The notes under the pieces are model-generated. The model made no database searches and was not told where the DNA came from. It saw nothing but the letters and a program-made list of their open reading frames with translations. A stretch of DNA of 64,000 nucleotides from NCBI GenBank assembly GCA_033064195.1, contig JARBJD010000016.1, positions 186,001 to 250,000 of the forward strand, given 5' to 3'. Made by a program: the position numbers and the translations under genes. Numbering within the stretch: position 1 is the first letter of the stretch; every line of letters begins with the position of its first letter. Shown in pieces: positions 11,511 through 21,800 of this stretch. The stretch comes from Blattamonas nauphoetae. Lineage: Eukaryota; Preaxostyla; Oxymonadida.

Positions 11511-12611
11511 TCACTGTCGCTTTAGCCTTGACTGTTGAGTTTTCTTTTGTTTTTGAATGAGCTGATGATAATATAGAGAATGAATTGATCGAACCTTCTT
11601 CTGCTCGTTGATGTATTGTTGGCTGATAGTACTGACCGGCATTCGAGAGAACGAGTTTGTTGCTCGTTTTGGGGCAGCTGGAGTGTACCTGAAGGATGGA
11701 TCTCCAACAAGAGCCGCACTGAGAGACATGAAAAGAGTGGAAAAAACGACACACCCGCGTCGTTTTTCGAGAAAGCTATCGATTTTTCGAGATGTCTCTG
11801 ATTCTTGGCGTTCAGAACTAAAAGACAGATCCACACGAAAAAAGAGAATATACCCTGCAGTATCAAGAGCAAGGCGATCAAGATTACTTTGATATGCCCT
11901 TGAGGACTCAACCATTTGTTGTCCCCATTTTTGGATGAGTTTTTCCTCAAGTGCTTGATTTTCTTGAGTTTCTGCCGGGTTTATGGAGAGACCTCGAACG
12001 ATTTTACCCAATTCAGATCCACGCAAATTGTGAGGTTTGATTGGCATGATGTCAAGGGAGCGCAGAATTGTCGTTCGAATCTGTGAGTTCGGCAGCGTCC
12101 CATCCGGGAGTTTTTGCAGCCATTCAGCTGCATACGCAGGATAGTTGGCAACGAGCAGCGCTTCGTGGAGATCAGTTGCGAATGTCATTTTCCTGACTTC
12201 TTCCAGCATTTTGTAGCGGTGGAGAGCTGGCTTCCGGTTGATGTTTGCATCTTGATCAGCTCGTGTTGCAGTTTCCATTCGGATCACAAAATCACGAATT
12301 TCTTCATCCATTCCATCAGGGTCGAGTTTAAACTCTCTTTTCTTTGGTCGATTGACTTTGACTTTGGTTTCCGTGTTTGGATCAGGGGTAGGTGATTGAA
12401 TGGGAGCAGAAGGAGTTGGTGTTTCGTTTGGATAGAGGTTGGGTGTGTCAGATGCGTCAGGTCCCATCGTCAAAGCGTCATTTTGGAGGTCTCTTAATTC
12501 TGTCTCGTCAAAGGGACCATCTGAGAGCGAATCATTGTCAGAGAGATCTCCATTGTTTTCTTGATCCGGATCTTGGTCAATATCCGAGCGTTTGACCGTC
12601 CCTTCCGACAT
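11511..12611 (-). CDS. IWS1: IWS1/SPN1 transcription elongation factor
   Basis: ATG at 12611 (MSEGTVKRSD). An acidic, proline-rich N-terminus precedes the TFIIS N-terminal-like helical domain: KPALHRYKMLEEVRKM, AAEWLQKLPDGTLPNSQIRT, LRSLDIMPIK, LGKIVRGLS, KLIQKWGQQMVESSRAY, matching IWS1 closely. The family couples RNA polymerase II, Spt6 and mRNA export. Beyond the domain three candidate introns occur at 11818-11853 (36 bp), 11719-11754 (36 bp) and 11562-11594 (33 bp). All are multiples of three and free of stops, so the whole interval also reads as one 366-residue frame; splicing gives 331 residues and removes hydrophobic stretches (YILFFRVDLSF, CVVFSTLFMS) out of place in a charged tail. 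The C-terminus is basic (QQSRLKRQ). Confidence 0.85.
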   Translation of the reverse strand: MSEGTVKRSDIDQDPDQENNGDLSDNDSLSDGPFDETELRDLQNDALTMGPDASDTPNLYPNETPTPSAPIQSPTPDPNTETKVKVNRPKKREFKLDPDGMDEEIRDFVIRMETATRADQDANINRKPALHRYKMLEEVRKMTFATDLHEALLVANYPAYAAEWLQKLPDGTLPNSQIRTTILRSLDIMPIKPHNLRGSELGKIVRGLSINPAETQENQALEEKLIQKWGQQMVESSRAYQSNLDRLALDTAGYILFFRVDLSFSSERQESETSRKIDSFLEKRRGCVVFSTLFMSLSAALVGDPSFRYTPAAPKRATNSFSRMPVSTISQQYINEQKKVRSIHSLYYHQLIQKQKKTQQSRLKRQ

Positions 12612-12965
12612 CGATCAAAGAAAAGGGTTGGAGATCCACACGAAGGAAAGTCATGGGAGATGATGACCCGACCGTAAATCCCACAGATGAAGTCTGTTCT
12701 TCACTTTTTTTGATTCTTTTTTGAAATTTCACATAGAATAGTGGAGAAAACGCAGCACTAACAACTGATCAACTTGCAGGAAACGATACTGTACAAGACG
12801 GTATGTTTCTCAATATTTCACTTTGAAACAATTCGATTTACGGATATTTTCCTTTTTGTCTTGTCCTTCCTTTTGTTTTATGGATATTTTTTCAAATCAT
12901 TTCAACCTCTTCCCTCATTGCCATGCCTTCACGAAATATCTCAAACTATTTTTCACTCTACTCAC
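12612..12965. other. Divergent promoter region, possible upstream exons
   Basis: Lies between the start codons of IWS1 (minus) and the coiled-coil gene (plus). An ATG at 12653 reads MGDDDPTVNPTDE and then meets a donor-like GTCTGT. A 21-bp stretch at 12780-12800 is framed by TTGCAG and GTATGT. These could be 5' exons of the plus-strand gene, but no combination I tried joins in frame to 12966, so I left them out of the CDS. Confidence 0.4.
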
Positions 12966-14468
12966 ATGTCAGTTGACAACCGGAGTGGAATTTCTCAAAA
13001 TACAGATGAACAGTTTTTCTCTGCTGTCTTACCAGAAACTCAAACAGATGAGGCTCCAGGTGAAACAGAGAGATCAGAAGAAGACAACAGCGAAAACGTG
13101 GATGGTTCTGCAAAAACTAGCCAAGATGAAGTACAAGACCAAGGTATATCTAAAGAAGAGGATGAAAACCAAGGAGAAGGATTTGGATATGGTGGAGAAG
13201 AAGAAAACGAAGAGAACGAAGGTAAAGAAGAAGAAAAGGGAGATAATGATGATGCACACTCAACAACAAGTAAGAAATCGGCAAAGAGCGACAGATACGA
13301 TGAGAGCATCCTTCGTGGGCGGTTTCCTACAGAACAAGAAGAAAACGAAGGATCAGAAACAGTCCAATCTGAAACAGAAGATCAAAATCGTTCTGAGAAT
13401 CCAACTCCTCAAAAAGCAGCTCATTCTCCAAGAGCGTCGCGTGGTCGAGGAAAATCAAATGATTTCAGGCCCAAATCACGAGCTCAGCAATCAAGACCCA
13501 AAACAACCACAAATTCTCGACACAATTCGTCTAACAGAGGAATGTCAGCAACATCTGGGAATTCACTGAATCGCACGACGAAGTCACTAAGCGGAGGTCA
13601 GAAAGTCAGACGCTATGCTCACAATGAGTCACTCACACAACCACTGGAACTGAGTTCAGACAATATCCCACCTCCATCTCTTCCTAAATCACGAGATGGG
13701 ACTGCACAACGGTCAAAGTCGAAAGGGAAAGCGAAGGGAAGATCAAAACCAAAAAATCAAGAAACTGTTACAAAGCGAGAATATGATGAAGATAGTTTGA
13801 ATCAAGCATTTGAATTGAAGAAAGAGGCGGTTGATCGAAAGAAGACGGTTGACAATGACATCAAAATGCTCCAGAACCGTCTATTTAAGCTTGAAACGGA
13901 AGCAAATGAGGCACTCTTCCGTGCCAAATCATTTAAGCGGAAAGCAGATGGTGCCAGAGTCCTACGGGAAACAAATCGGAAGGCGATGGAGCAGAAGGAA
14001 AAAGCCAATCTCCGTGCCAGCAGTGAAAATACTCAGCTTGGCCAACAACGTGTAGCCGAAGAGCGAGATAAGAGAGACATCATCAAAGAAGAGAATGAGC
14101 GAAGGCTGGCTGAGAAGAGAGAGGCAGCGAGACGAGAACGAGAGCTGAAAAATGAACACAGACAAAAGATAAAGAACTTCAGAAAGCAAGAAGAAGATGT
14201 TAAGCGTGAGCAGGCCGAAGCTGCTCGGAAAGCATTAGCGGAGGAAAAAGCACGGCGAGAGGAGGAACAGAAAAAGAAATTAGACACAACACACTTGAAA
14301 ACATTGGAAGAAATGGAAGCTCTTGAAGCAGAAGAGATTGAGAGGCGGAAGGAACTTGAAGAAATGAGGAAAAAGGAACAAGAGTTATTGGCGAAGCTGA
14401 AGGAGGCATATCAAACAGAAGATGAAGCAGCTGACGAGTTGGAGAGTACTCTGGATGGTTTCAATTAA
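12966..14468 (+). CDS. Charged coiled-coil protein, unrecognised
   Basis: 500 residues from the ATG at 12966 (MSVDNRSG). The frame is open further upstream but only with a hydrophobic, T-rich sequence that looks like intron or leader. Residues 1-130 are acidic and Glu-rich (GGEEENEENEGKEEEKG). Residues 130-260 are basic and Ser/Arg-rich (RGRGKSNDFRPKSR). From about residue 275 to 480 the sequence is a nearly continuous heptad-type coiled coil rich in Arg, Lys and Glu (ERRLAEKREAARRERELK; EEIERRKELEEMRKKEQ). Such acidic head/basic linker/coil proteins are common in cytoskeletal and ciliary structures, but nothing specific identifies this one. Confidence 0.75.
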   Translation: MSVDNRSGISQNTDEQFFSAVLPETQTDEAPGETERSEEDNSENVDGSAKTSQDEVQDQGISKEEDENQGEGFGYGGEEENEENEGKEEEKGDNDDAHSTTSKKSAKSDRYDESILRGRFPTEQEENEGSETVQSETEDQNRSENPTPQKAAHSPRASRGRGKSNDFRPKSRAQQSRPKTTTNSRHNSSNRGMSATSGNSLNRTTKSLSGGQKVRRYAHNESLTQPLELSSDNIPPPSLPKSRDGTAQRSKSKGKAKGRSKPKNQETVTKREYDEDSLNQAFELKKEAVDRKKTVDNDIKMLQNRLFKLETEANEALFRAKSFKRKADGARVLRETNRKAMEQKEKANLRASSENTQLGQQRVAEERDKRDIIKEENERRLAEKREAARRERELKNEHRQKIKNFRKQEEDVKREQAEAARKALAEEKARREEEQKKKLDTTHLKTLEEMEALEAEEIERRKELEEMRKKEQELLAKLKEAYQTEDEAADELESTLDGFN

Positions 14469-14648
14469 TTCCCCGTCGTGCTCACTGAGCGGAGCATTCA
14501 TTTTTTCTGTCTTTATTCAGAGAACGATTCCTTTGTCTATTCAATCTTAAATGGGCTTGTCACTTCAATTTGTTCTTATTTCGGGAGTGTCTGGCAACTC
14601 CGTTGAAAACACGCTTTTAACGCCGAATATCGTCAAATAATCCAGTCA

Positions 14649-15731
14649 ATGGCCATGAACCAATCTCAGATCCACTTTCAAGTCATCAACGGCCCTGGCA
14701 GGACAAATTCTTCTTGTATCTTCCTTCTTTACAACTCAACACATTTTTTATGTCTTTTCTTTAGCTGTAGCCTCAAAAATTCGAGAAGAGACGGAAGAGA
14801 GGCTCTCTCACTTTGGATCTGTTTTTCAAGCTCGAATTGCCGGTACTAACGAATTTGTTGCAATCAAGCGAGTTCCACTCGAACAGAAATATAAAAATAG
14901 AGAGGTTGAAATCTTGTCAACGCTGGAACACCCAAATATATGTCAATTAAAGCATGCCTTCATCACAGAAGGTTCATCTCGCGATCATTCATTCATCAAT
15001 CTGGTTCTGGAGTATGTCCCATACACACTCTATGGCGTTGTGAAATTTCTCTCGAAACAAAACCGAATCTTGCCTCTTCAAGCTGTGAAGAGGTATTCTT
15101 GTCAACTAGCAGCTGCTCTCCGATACATTCATTCAAAGAACATCTGTCATCGTGACATCAAACTTCAGAACCTGCTGGTGAATGATGACCCCATCATGCC
15201 TGTTTTACAAGTGTGTGACTTTGGATCAGCGAAGGAACTTAAACCTGGCGAAAAGAGTGTCTCGTACATTTGCAGCAGGTTCTACAGAGCTCCAGAGTTA
15301 GTGCTTGGGACTACTGAGTATTCTGTGAGTATTGGTGTCGATATTTTTGAATCATTCTTCCAGATATGTGGTCATTCGGGTGTGTGCTTGCGGAACTCCT
15401 TCAAGGACACCCACTCTTTCCAGGAGAAAGCGCAAGCGATCAATTCCTTCAAATTGTGAAGTTGGTTGGAACTCCCAACGAAGACGATCTGATATCCATG
15501 AAAATCCCAGTCATTGGCCACTTCCCCCCAATCGCTCCACTCCCACTTGCTTCAGTTTGTGTTTTTCTGACCACTCTTCACCTCTTTCTCAAGGTCTTTC
15601 CACCAAACACCGATCCCCTTGTCCTTGACCTTCTGAATAAGGTCCTTGTGTATAATCCACAGAAGCGGTTCACAGCTGAACAGGCGTTTCAACATCCTTT
15701 CTTTGATTCTGTTCGAAGTGATTATCTTTAG
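14649..15731 (+). CDS. GSK3: GSK3/shaggy-family protein kinase
   Basis: Four exons (14649-14715, 14765-15334, 15364-15554, 15594-15731), introns of 49, 29 and 39 bp, 321 residues. Motifs: VAIKRV, KNREVEIL, CHRDIKLQNLL, VCDFGSAKEL, the activation-loop tyrosine in VSYICSRFYRAPEL, IDMWSFGCVLAELLQGHPLFPG (completed by removing the 29-bp intron) and VYNPQKRFTAEQAFQHPFF. The Arg of KNRE, the Arg of HRD and the Lys of SAK match the residues that bind a primed phosphate in GSK3, so primed-substrate specificity is probably kept. The glycine loop is degenerate: ERLSHFGSVFQA in place of GxGSFGVVYQA. The N-terminus is short and the C-lobe segment after GTPNED is shortened. Confidence 0.93.
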
Positions 15732-15881
15732 TCTTCTTTATTTCGTGATATTTGTCCATTTCACCTTCTTGTTTATTCGCATTGCTGTTCGTCCCACAGA
15801 ATCGGCCCAGACAGACACGATGGATGAACAAAAGCATTGAAGTGGGAAAGGCATACAAGTTAAAGTGGAAGACTAAATCCA

Positions 15882-18800
15882 TTATGGTTGTTTCCATGCT
15901 TGTGCAGTAAACATGAAGACGGAAAGAAGCTTTTGGAGAGTCTGATTTTCATGAAATTCCAGCGAATTCTGGATGACAAGTCGATATTCATGCCAATTCG
16001 ACTGTTCAGACATCAAAAAAGGTCTCGAACGCTGAAGAGCTTGACGATTAGCGTTCAAAAATTGGTTGAGGTTTTCCAGGAGACCTTCACATGGATCAGT
16101 GAGAGAGAAATACAACGTCATTTTGTTGTGAATGTCTCTGAGAACTGTGTTGATATGGGTGAGAGACTTTGAGTCTTTTGTGAGAGGGATAAATTGTCCG
16201 AGTTCTGAATGATAGAAGATGCGTCGGATGATAACACAGGCAGACATGCTGTCCGGAGAATCGCGTGTTGAGAGAAAACGGATGAGATTCAGAACAGAAT
16301 CAGAGTTGGCAACTTTTTGTTTGGCTGCAGCGAAGAGATGTGGAGGGATGAACTGGAGATGGTTGATGATGGAATAGATTTGTGGAGTGTGAGCGAAAAA
16401 TGGCTCGGAGATGACTGTTTGGAGGATGATGTCCAGAAAGGATGGGAGAACTTGACCGATGTTGGTGAAGAAGAGTTTGAAGCTGATTGGAAGTGGCGAA
16501 AGCGGACGAACAGTCGTTGGAGGATGATCAACACAGTCAGAGGGCAGGACAAACAGCTCAAAGATCCTTGTGAATATTGGAGGGGAGAAGAGGAGAGACA
16601 GCACTGATAGATGGGCCAAATTTGGATGGTTTTTGAAGAGTGACCGCTTGTCCAGAAGTGCCTGACTTCCGATTGTGACGAGTAGATGATCAAATGCCCT
16701 TAAGACGAAATGAAGGGATGACGAACCAGCCTGACGATCAGAAGCCAGTGTTGAGGAAAGGTGGATGATGGGTTCCAGAAAAGTATGGAGTTCGGAATCA
16801 GAGATTGAAGAGAGGACATTTCCAGGAGCCTCAGAGACAATGCAGAAACTGCAGAGTGAAATCCAGAGTTCTATTCGGCTCTGGAGCGGAAGGAGCGACG
16901 AATGACGAATCAGGAAGATAGAAAACGAGAAAAGATCATCGAAACTCGGACGAAGATCAGTTTCACCTGTCTTCGATGAAAAGATAAGACTTGTTCTTCC
17001 TTCTTGTGATGGAAAAATGAGATATTGACTGTGACAGCAGCTTTGGAGGAGGCCCAAGGTCTGTGGCGGGATGATTTCGAAGGAAGACAGTTGTTCGACG
17101 ATAAACTTGAATCCGTCGAAGATTTGGGAACTGAGGCAGATGTTCTGCGCCATCATTCGATAGTGCCCGTAGATCTGCAGCATCGAATGAAGAAGAGGTA
17201 GACCGATGTGGAGTGTGCGAGATTGTTTCCGAGCGATGAAGAATAACGAGATGACTTTCATCAACGCTCCAAATTGCTTCATCCAACATCTTCTTCGTCG
17301 AGTATCCAGTTTTTGTTTGAGACTGTCGAAGATGACTTGAAGTGTCAGTTGACGATTCTCGAGAATGGAGCGATCCTCGTCTGCTTCGAAGAAGTAGCGA
17401 AGGACTTCAGAAGTATCAACTTTATTGTTCGGCCTGAAAGAGATGTGTGGAGTCGAGATCACGAGCTGGGTGAGGTTGTGTTGAGAGAGGAGACTCTGAA
17501 GGTGGGTGGAGGGGAATGAGATCGATCGGGAAGATGGCGGACACAACCAGAACACCAGTCGATCTGCGATGTGATTCCGACGCTTCATACGTTGCTCTTC
17601 GAGCATCTGGAGAATTGTTGAATCAGGTTCCTGAGCCAGGAGAGTTTGGGAGAGAAATCGGTTGAGGATTTGGAGTGGAGTGTTGAGATTGATGTCCGAA
17701 ATATGTTTTTTGATTAATGTGTCGATGTGAAGATCTGCTATCAGATGAGAAACTTGAGGGTCTGAATCTGAGACAATGATGAGGATATTCAGGACGAGAG
17801 AGAAGTACATGGCAAAGAGGCGGTTTTGTTGATCGACCGACATTGGTTGACGGCGTAGAAATGAGATCGGAAGTTTGAAGGTGAGAAGAGACCGCATCCG
17901 CCTGTCGAGAATGAGTTCGGCTATCTTGCTTCGGAGTCCGAGTATTTCTTCATCAAACGAAACCATCAGGAGGAGGAGAAGCTGAAAAATAGACGCGTTC
18001 ATTGAGATGGCTGATACACTCGTCATTTGGTCGATAAGACAGTTGAGAATGAGATCCACCGTGCATGGCTGGATGAATTTCAATTCTTCGTTCAATCTGA
18101 TCAGATCAGACGACACGCGAACAGCTGAAGATGGATTTTGCGCAGTCTCTGTCGGATCAATCAGGAGGGAGACGATTGAGTTGAATAATTCGCGTTGAGA
18201 CAGAAGACGGTCCTCAAAGCCGATTCGATGTTGGAGATTGGGTTGAGAGGAAGTGGACAATGTTTCGAATGAAGAGCGAAGGTAATGGATAGAAGCATCG
18301 GACGGTAACATCAGCTCATCGAGACTGAAGTGAGAATATTCCGAAGACGAAATGACAAAAGGTTGAAAAGGGAGAAACAGAGCAAGTCTGGGCAGAAAAT
18401 CATTCCTTGAAGGTTGTGGTGTGTGTTGTGGAAACACAATCTGATCTTCTGGAATGTCGATGAACGGGGCAATCTCAGATTGGCGATCCGGAGATTTGAA
18501 ATGTTGATCGACGATTCCAGTGTTCACTCCGATTGGAGAAGGCGGATGATGAGGGATCATGTGGTTCTCAGGGGGCTTGACGATTCCAGTGCCCACTCCG
18601 ATTTGAGAAGGCGGATGATGAGGGATCACGGGGTTCACAGGGTGTTCGATGATTCCAGTGCCCACTCCGATTTGAGAAGGCGGATGATGAGGGATCACGG
18701 GGTTCTCAGGGTGTTCGATGATTCCAGTGCCCACTCCGATTTGAGAAGGCGGATGATGAGGGATCACGGGGTTCACAGGGTGTTCGATGATTCCAGTGCC

Positions 18801-21800
18801 CACTCCGATTTGAGAAGGCGGATGATGAGGGATCACGGGGTTCTCAGGGTGTTCGATGAATCCAGTGCCCACTCCGATTCGAGAAGGCAGATAATGAGGG
18901 ATCATGTGGTTCTCAGGGTGTTCGATGATTCCAGTGCCCACTCCGATTTGAGAAGGCGGATAATGAGGGATCATGTGGTTCTCAGGGTGTTCGACGATTC
19001 CATTGTTCTGCACAATCTGGCAGAGATCATTCTTGATTTGTGGAGGAGTCTGCGTGTTCGAATTTGGATAGTGTGAACGATGACATTTGCTGAGTATGTA
19101 GTCCAGAATTTCTTTGATGCTGGGAGAGACGATGGCTTTGGAGGTTCTATCGAGGAGAAGTTCGAGGTCTTCAGGCTGAATTATCTGGATGCAGATTTGG
19201 AAGGTACTCAGAAAGCGATTGACGACATCCTGGTCCTGACAGTCAGAAAAGAATGAAACGAGAAGCGAGGTAGTGTGGTGAACCCCGCGGATGATGCTGG
19301 ATGATGGGAGAACTTTCTTTGAGAATGGGATTCTCTGTGGTCGTTCTCTTTCGACTTTACTCCTGTCAGCTCTATTCTTGAATCTGTTGTTCCTTTGTGT
19401 TGGTTCGTGAGTGTTCACTTCCATTTCGTGGATCTTCTGTTCAAAGGCTCTAAGAATCCTATCTTGCTCTTCTTCATGAGCTTGGCGGGCTTCATCTTCT
19501 TCTCTGTTCCATTTTATGAACAATTGTCTTCGTTCCTCTTCTCCCTTTTGTTCATTTTTCAGAGCTTCATCTTCCTCCACCAGTTGTCTCAGCAGATAAT
19601 CAACGAACTGGCGAGAAAGTTGTTCGTCTTTCTCAAGTGTTCTGTCGATCGACTTCCAGATCCGTTCAGACCTTCTCCCGCTGTGCACATATTGGTGGAA
19701 AAACGCCTGGAGGAGAGGAAGAGTGAGCGGTGTTCCACGATGGTGTGGAATGATTTCAGGTTCAATGACGTTCGAGTTGGGTTTGGTGACGAGTTTTTTC
19801 TTTTTTCCAGAACCTTTCCGCGAGACGGATTGTGAGATATTCACATTTGAATTAACATTGGTTGGTGTGCGTGAGGAGTCGTGATTCTCAGTCCCATTCA
19901 GCACAAATTGCAGCAGATCAAGCCCTGTTGTTGTCAGAAAATCTCGCTCCAATTGTCTTTCTTCGGTCTCAGAAAGGGCTGGCTTTGGGAATGTTCTATC
20001 CCACTCCTGTTGCATCTCTTCATCCACTTGTCCCTCTGAACTTGGGAGCTTCCTTTTCAGTGCTTGTTCAGCCGCATATCTTTCCTCTTCATCTGAAAGG
20101 AGATTCCCGAGAGGCGTGCTCGAAGGAAGAAGGACAGGGCTGTTCACAGAACCATCGTCGTCGGGAAGAAGTCTTCGATAAAACAGAAGTGTTGCATATC
20201 CCTGCCTTCCATTTCCTCCAAAATAATCACTCATCTTGGAGATATCGAACTCGGACACCTTATCATCGTTGAACAGCCACCACATCTGAGATCGCCCTTC
20301 TTTGATCACCGAATAATAATGGTTCGTGTCGTTTCTCACCTCGTACACTTCAAATCCTGTGAGCTCATACACAAACAGTGTTCTGTCTGCATCTTTCACT
20401 TCCTGCTTTTCCAACGAGAAGGGAAATAGGTCCAAGGTCTTTGGGAACGAACATCTGTTCGTCGTCAGTTGCCCATCCAGTGTTTTTCTGTTCATGAAGA
20501 TCATTACTGAGTTCGACGGTGTTGCAATGAGCTTCCTCACGCTTCCTGGAACCATTTGAGATCCATCAGGAACACATTGCAGACACTGCAGAGTCGATCC
20601 CTTCTTTCCGAGAACCATCTTTTCCAGCGCATCTTCAAGTGATGACGATTGTTGAATCTCCACTGGAAACATGAAATCAGGATCAATGAGAGTGGAGCAT
20701 GGGTGGTTGTTCTCACAATTCATCGCTTTCACCACATGACATCCAAATGATGTTGAGGCAAAGTGTGGATATCCACATCGATGGAAGAAAATGTCAAGCT
20801 GAGACAGAAGTGCTTTCACAAAGTCTTCAGAATCATTCGACGAGTTTTCATGAAACATTTGTTTGGAACTGTCGGAGAGAGCGGCTGCCAAATCCGTCAC
20901 TCTCACTTCTCCCTCTCTGTTCAGACACAACAAAGCAAAGATGCGTTGGAGATGGAAGAAAACCAAAGATTGAGGAATTCGATCTTTCTCCACCTGACAA
21001 CTTTCTTCCATCATTCGTTGCTGTTTCTTGATCTCTTCGTCAACAAGCGTCATCCCACTCGGATGAGGAGTTTGATTGAAGGGAGTGGTCGAAACTCTCC
21101 CATCGAATGACAGAATTGTGTTGGAAAACTCTTTGTTTTGGAAGAGTTGAATCACAATCGCATTCATGAAACAAGCCATTCGAGGATTTCGAAGTCCTTT
21201 CGGAGTGTTTCTTGATATAATCGTGTTGTTCTCTCTCCCTCTTTCCTTTTGGTCAAGAAAGGGAAGTGGAAGGCGATTCATCAAAATCTGTTTCTCTTCG
21301 AAGAACGGCACAAGAGCAGCTGGTTGTGAGAGAGCCATCACAAGTTCTGTCAAGATCATCCGATCATCTTCGAAGATTGGATGAAGAGATTGTGAACCAG
21401 ATGGAAAAAGGAATGAGTGAAGAATATGATCAACAAAATCATTCCCGATTTGATTGAGAATTGTTTGGTTCCATCCTTTTCCAGTTTTGATGAGTGTCAA
21501 GAGAAAAGACGTGATCAATCGAAGTGGAAGCATCTCGTTTCCCATCGTCGGAGCGTTGACGAGAATCCGACGAATCGGAACGACAGGAATTCGGATGTTC
21601 TCCCAGGAGAGAACGAGGTGCGAGAGAAAAGTGATCAACCTGATCCCAGTTGGATGATGATCAGGATTAGTGTTCAGATGATCAGCAATACTTTCCACAA
21701 CCCCATTCTCAAAAGAGCGAGGAATGTCGAAGAGACGGCGGGGAAGGACACACAACACAGACACACAGACAAGGAGCATTTCAAGCGAAACATTAGACTT

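Noticed and set aside
12823-13569. A 248-residue plus-strand frame rich in Lys
   Set aside because: A +1 shadow of the coiled-coil gene; it stops early while the other frame continues to 14468 with a consistent heptad pattern.
18516-18998. Regular repeats considered as a CRISPR-like array
   Set aside because: Units are contiguous without spacers, translate in frame within a large gene, and the genome is eukaryotic.
18414-19076. A 220-residue plus-strand frame with repeated DDSSAHSDLRRRMMRDH units
   Set aside because: It is the antisense of the 69-bp coding repeat; because the unit is a multiple of three, every stop-free frame is preserved through the array. No promoter or independent support.
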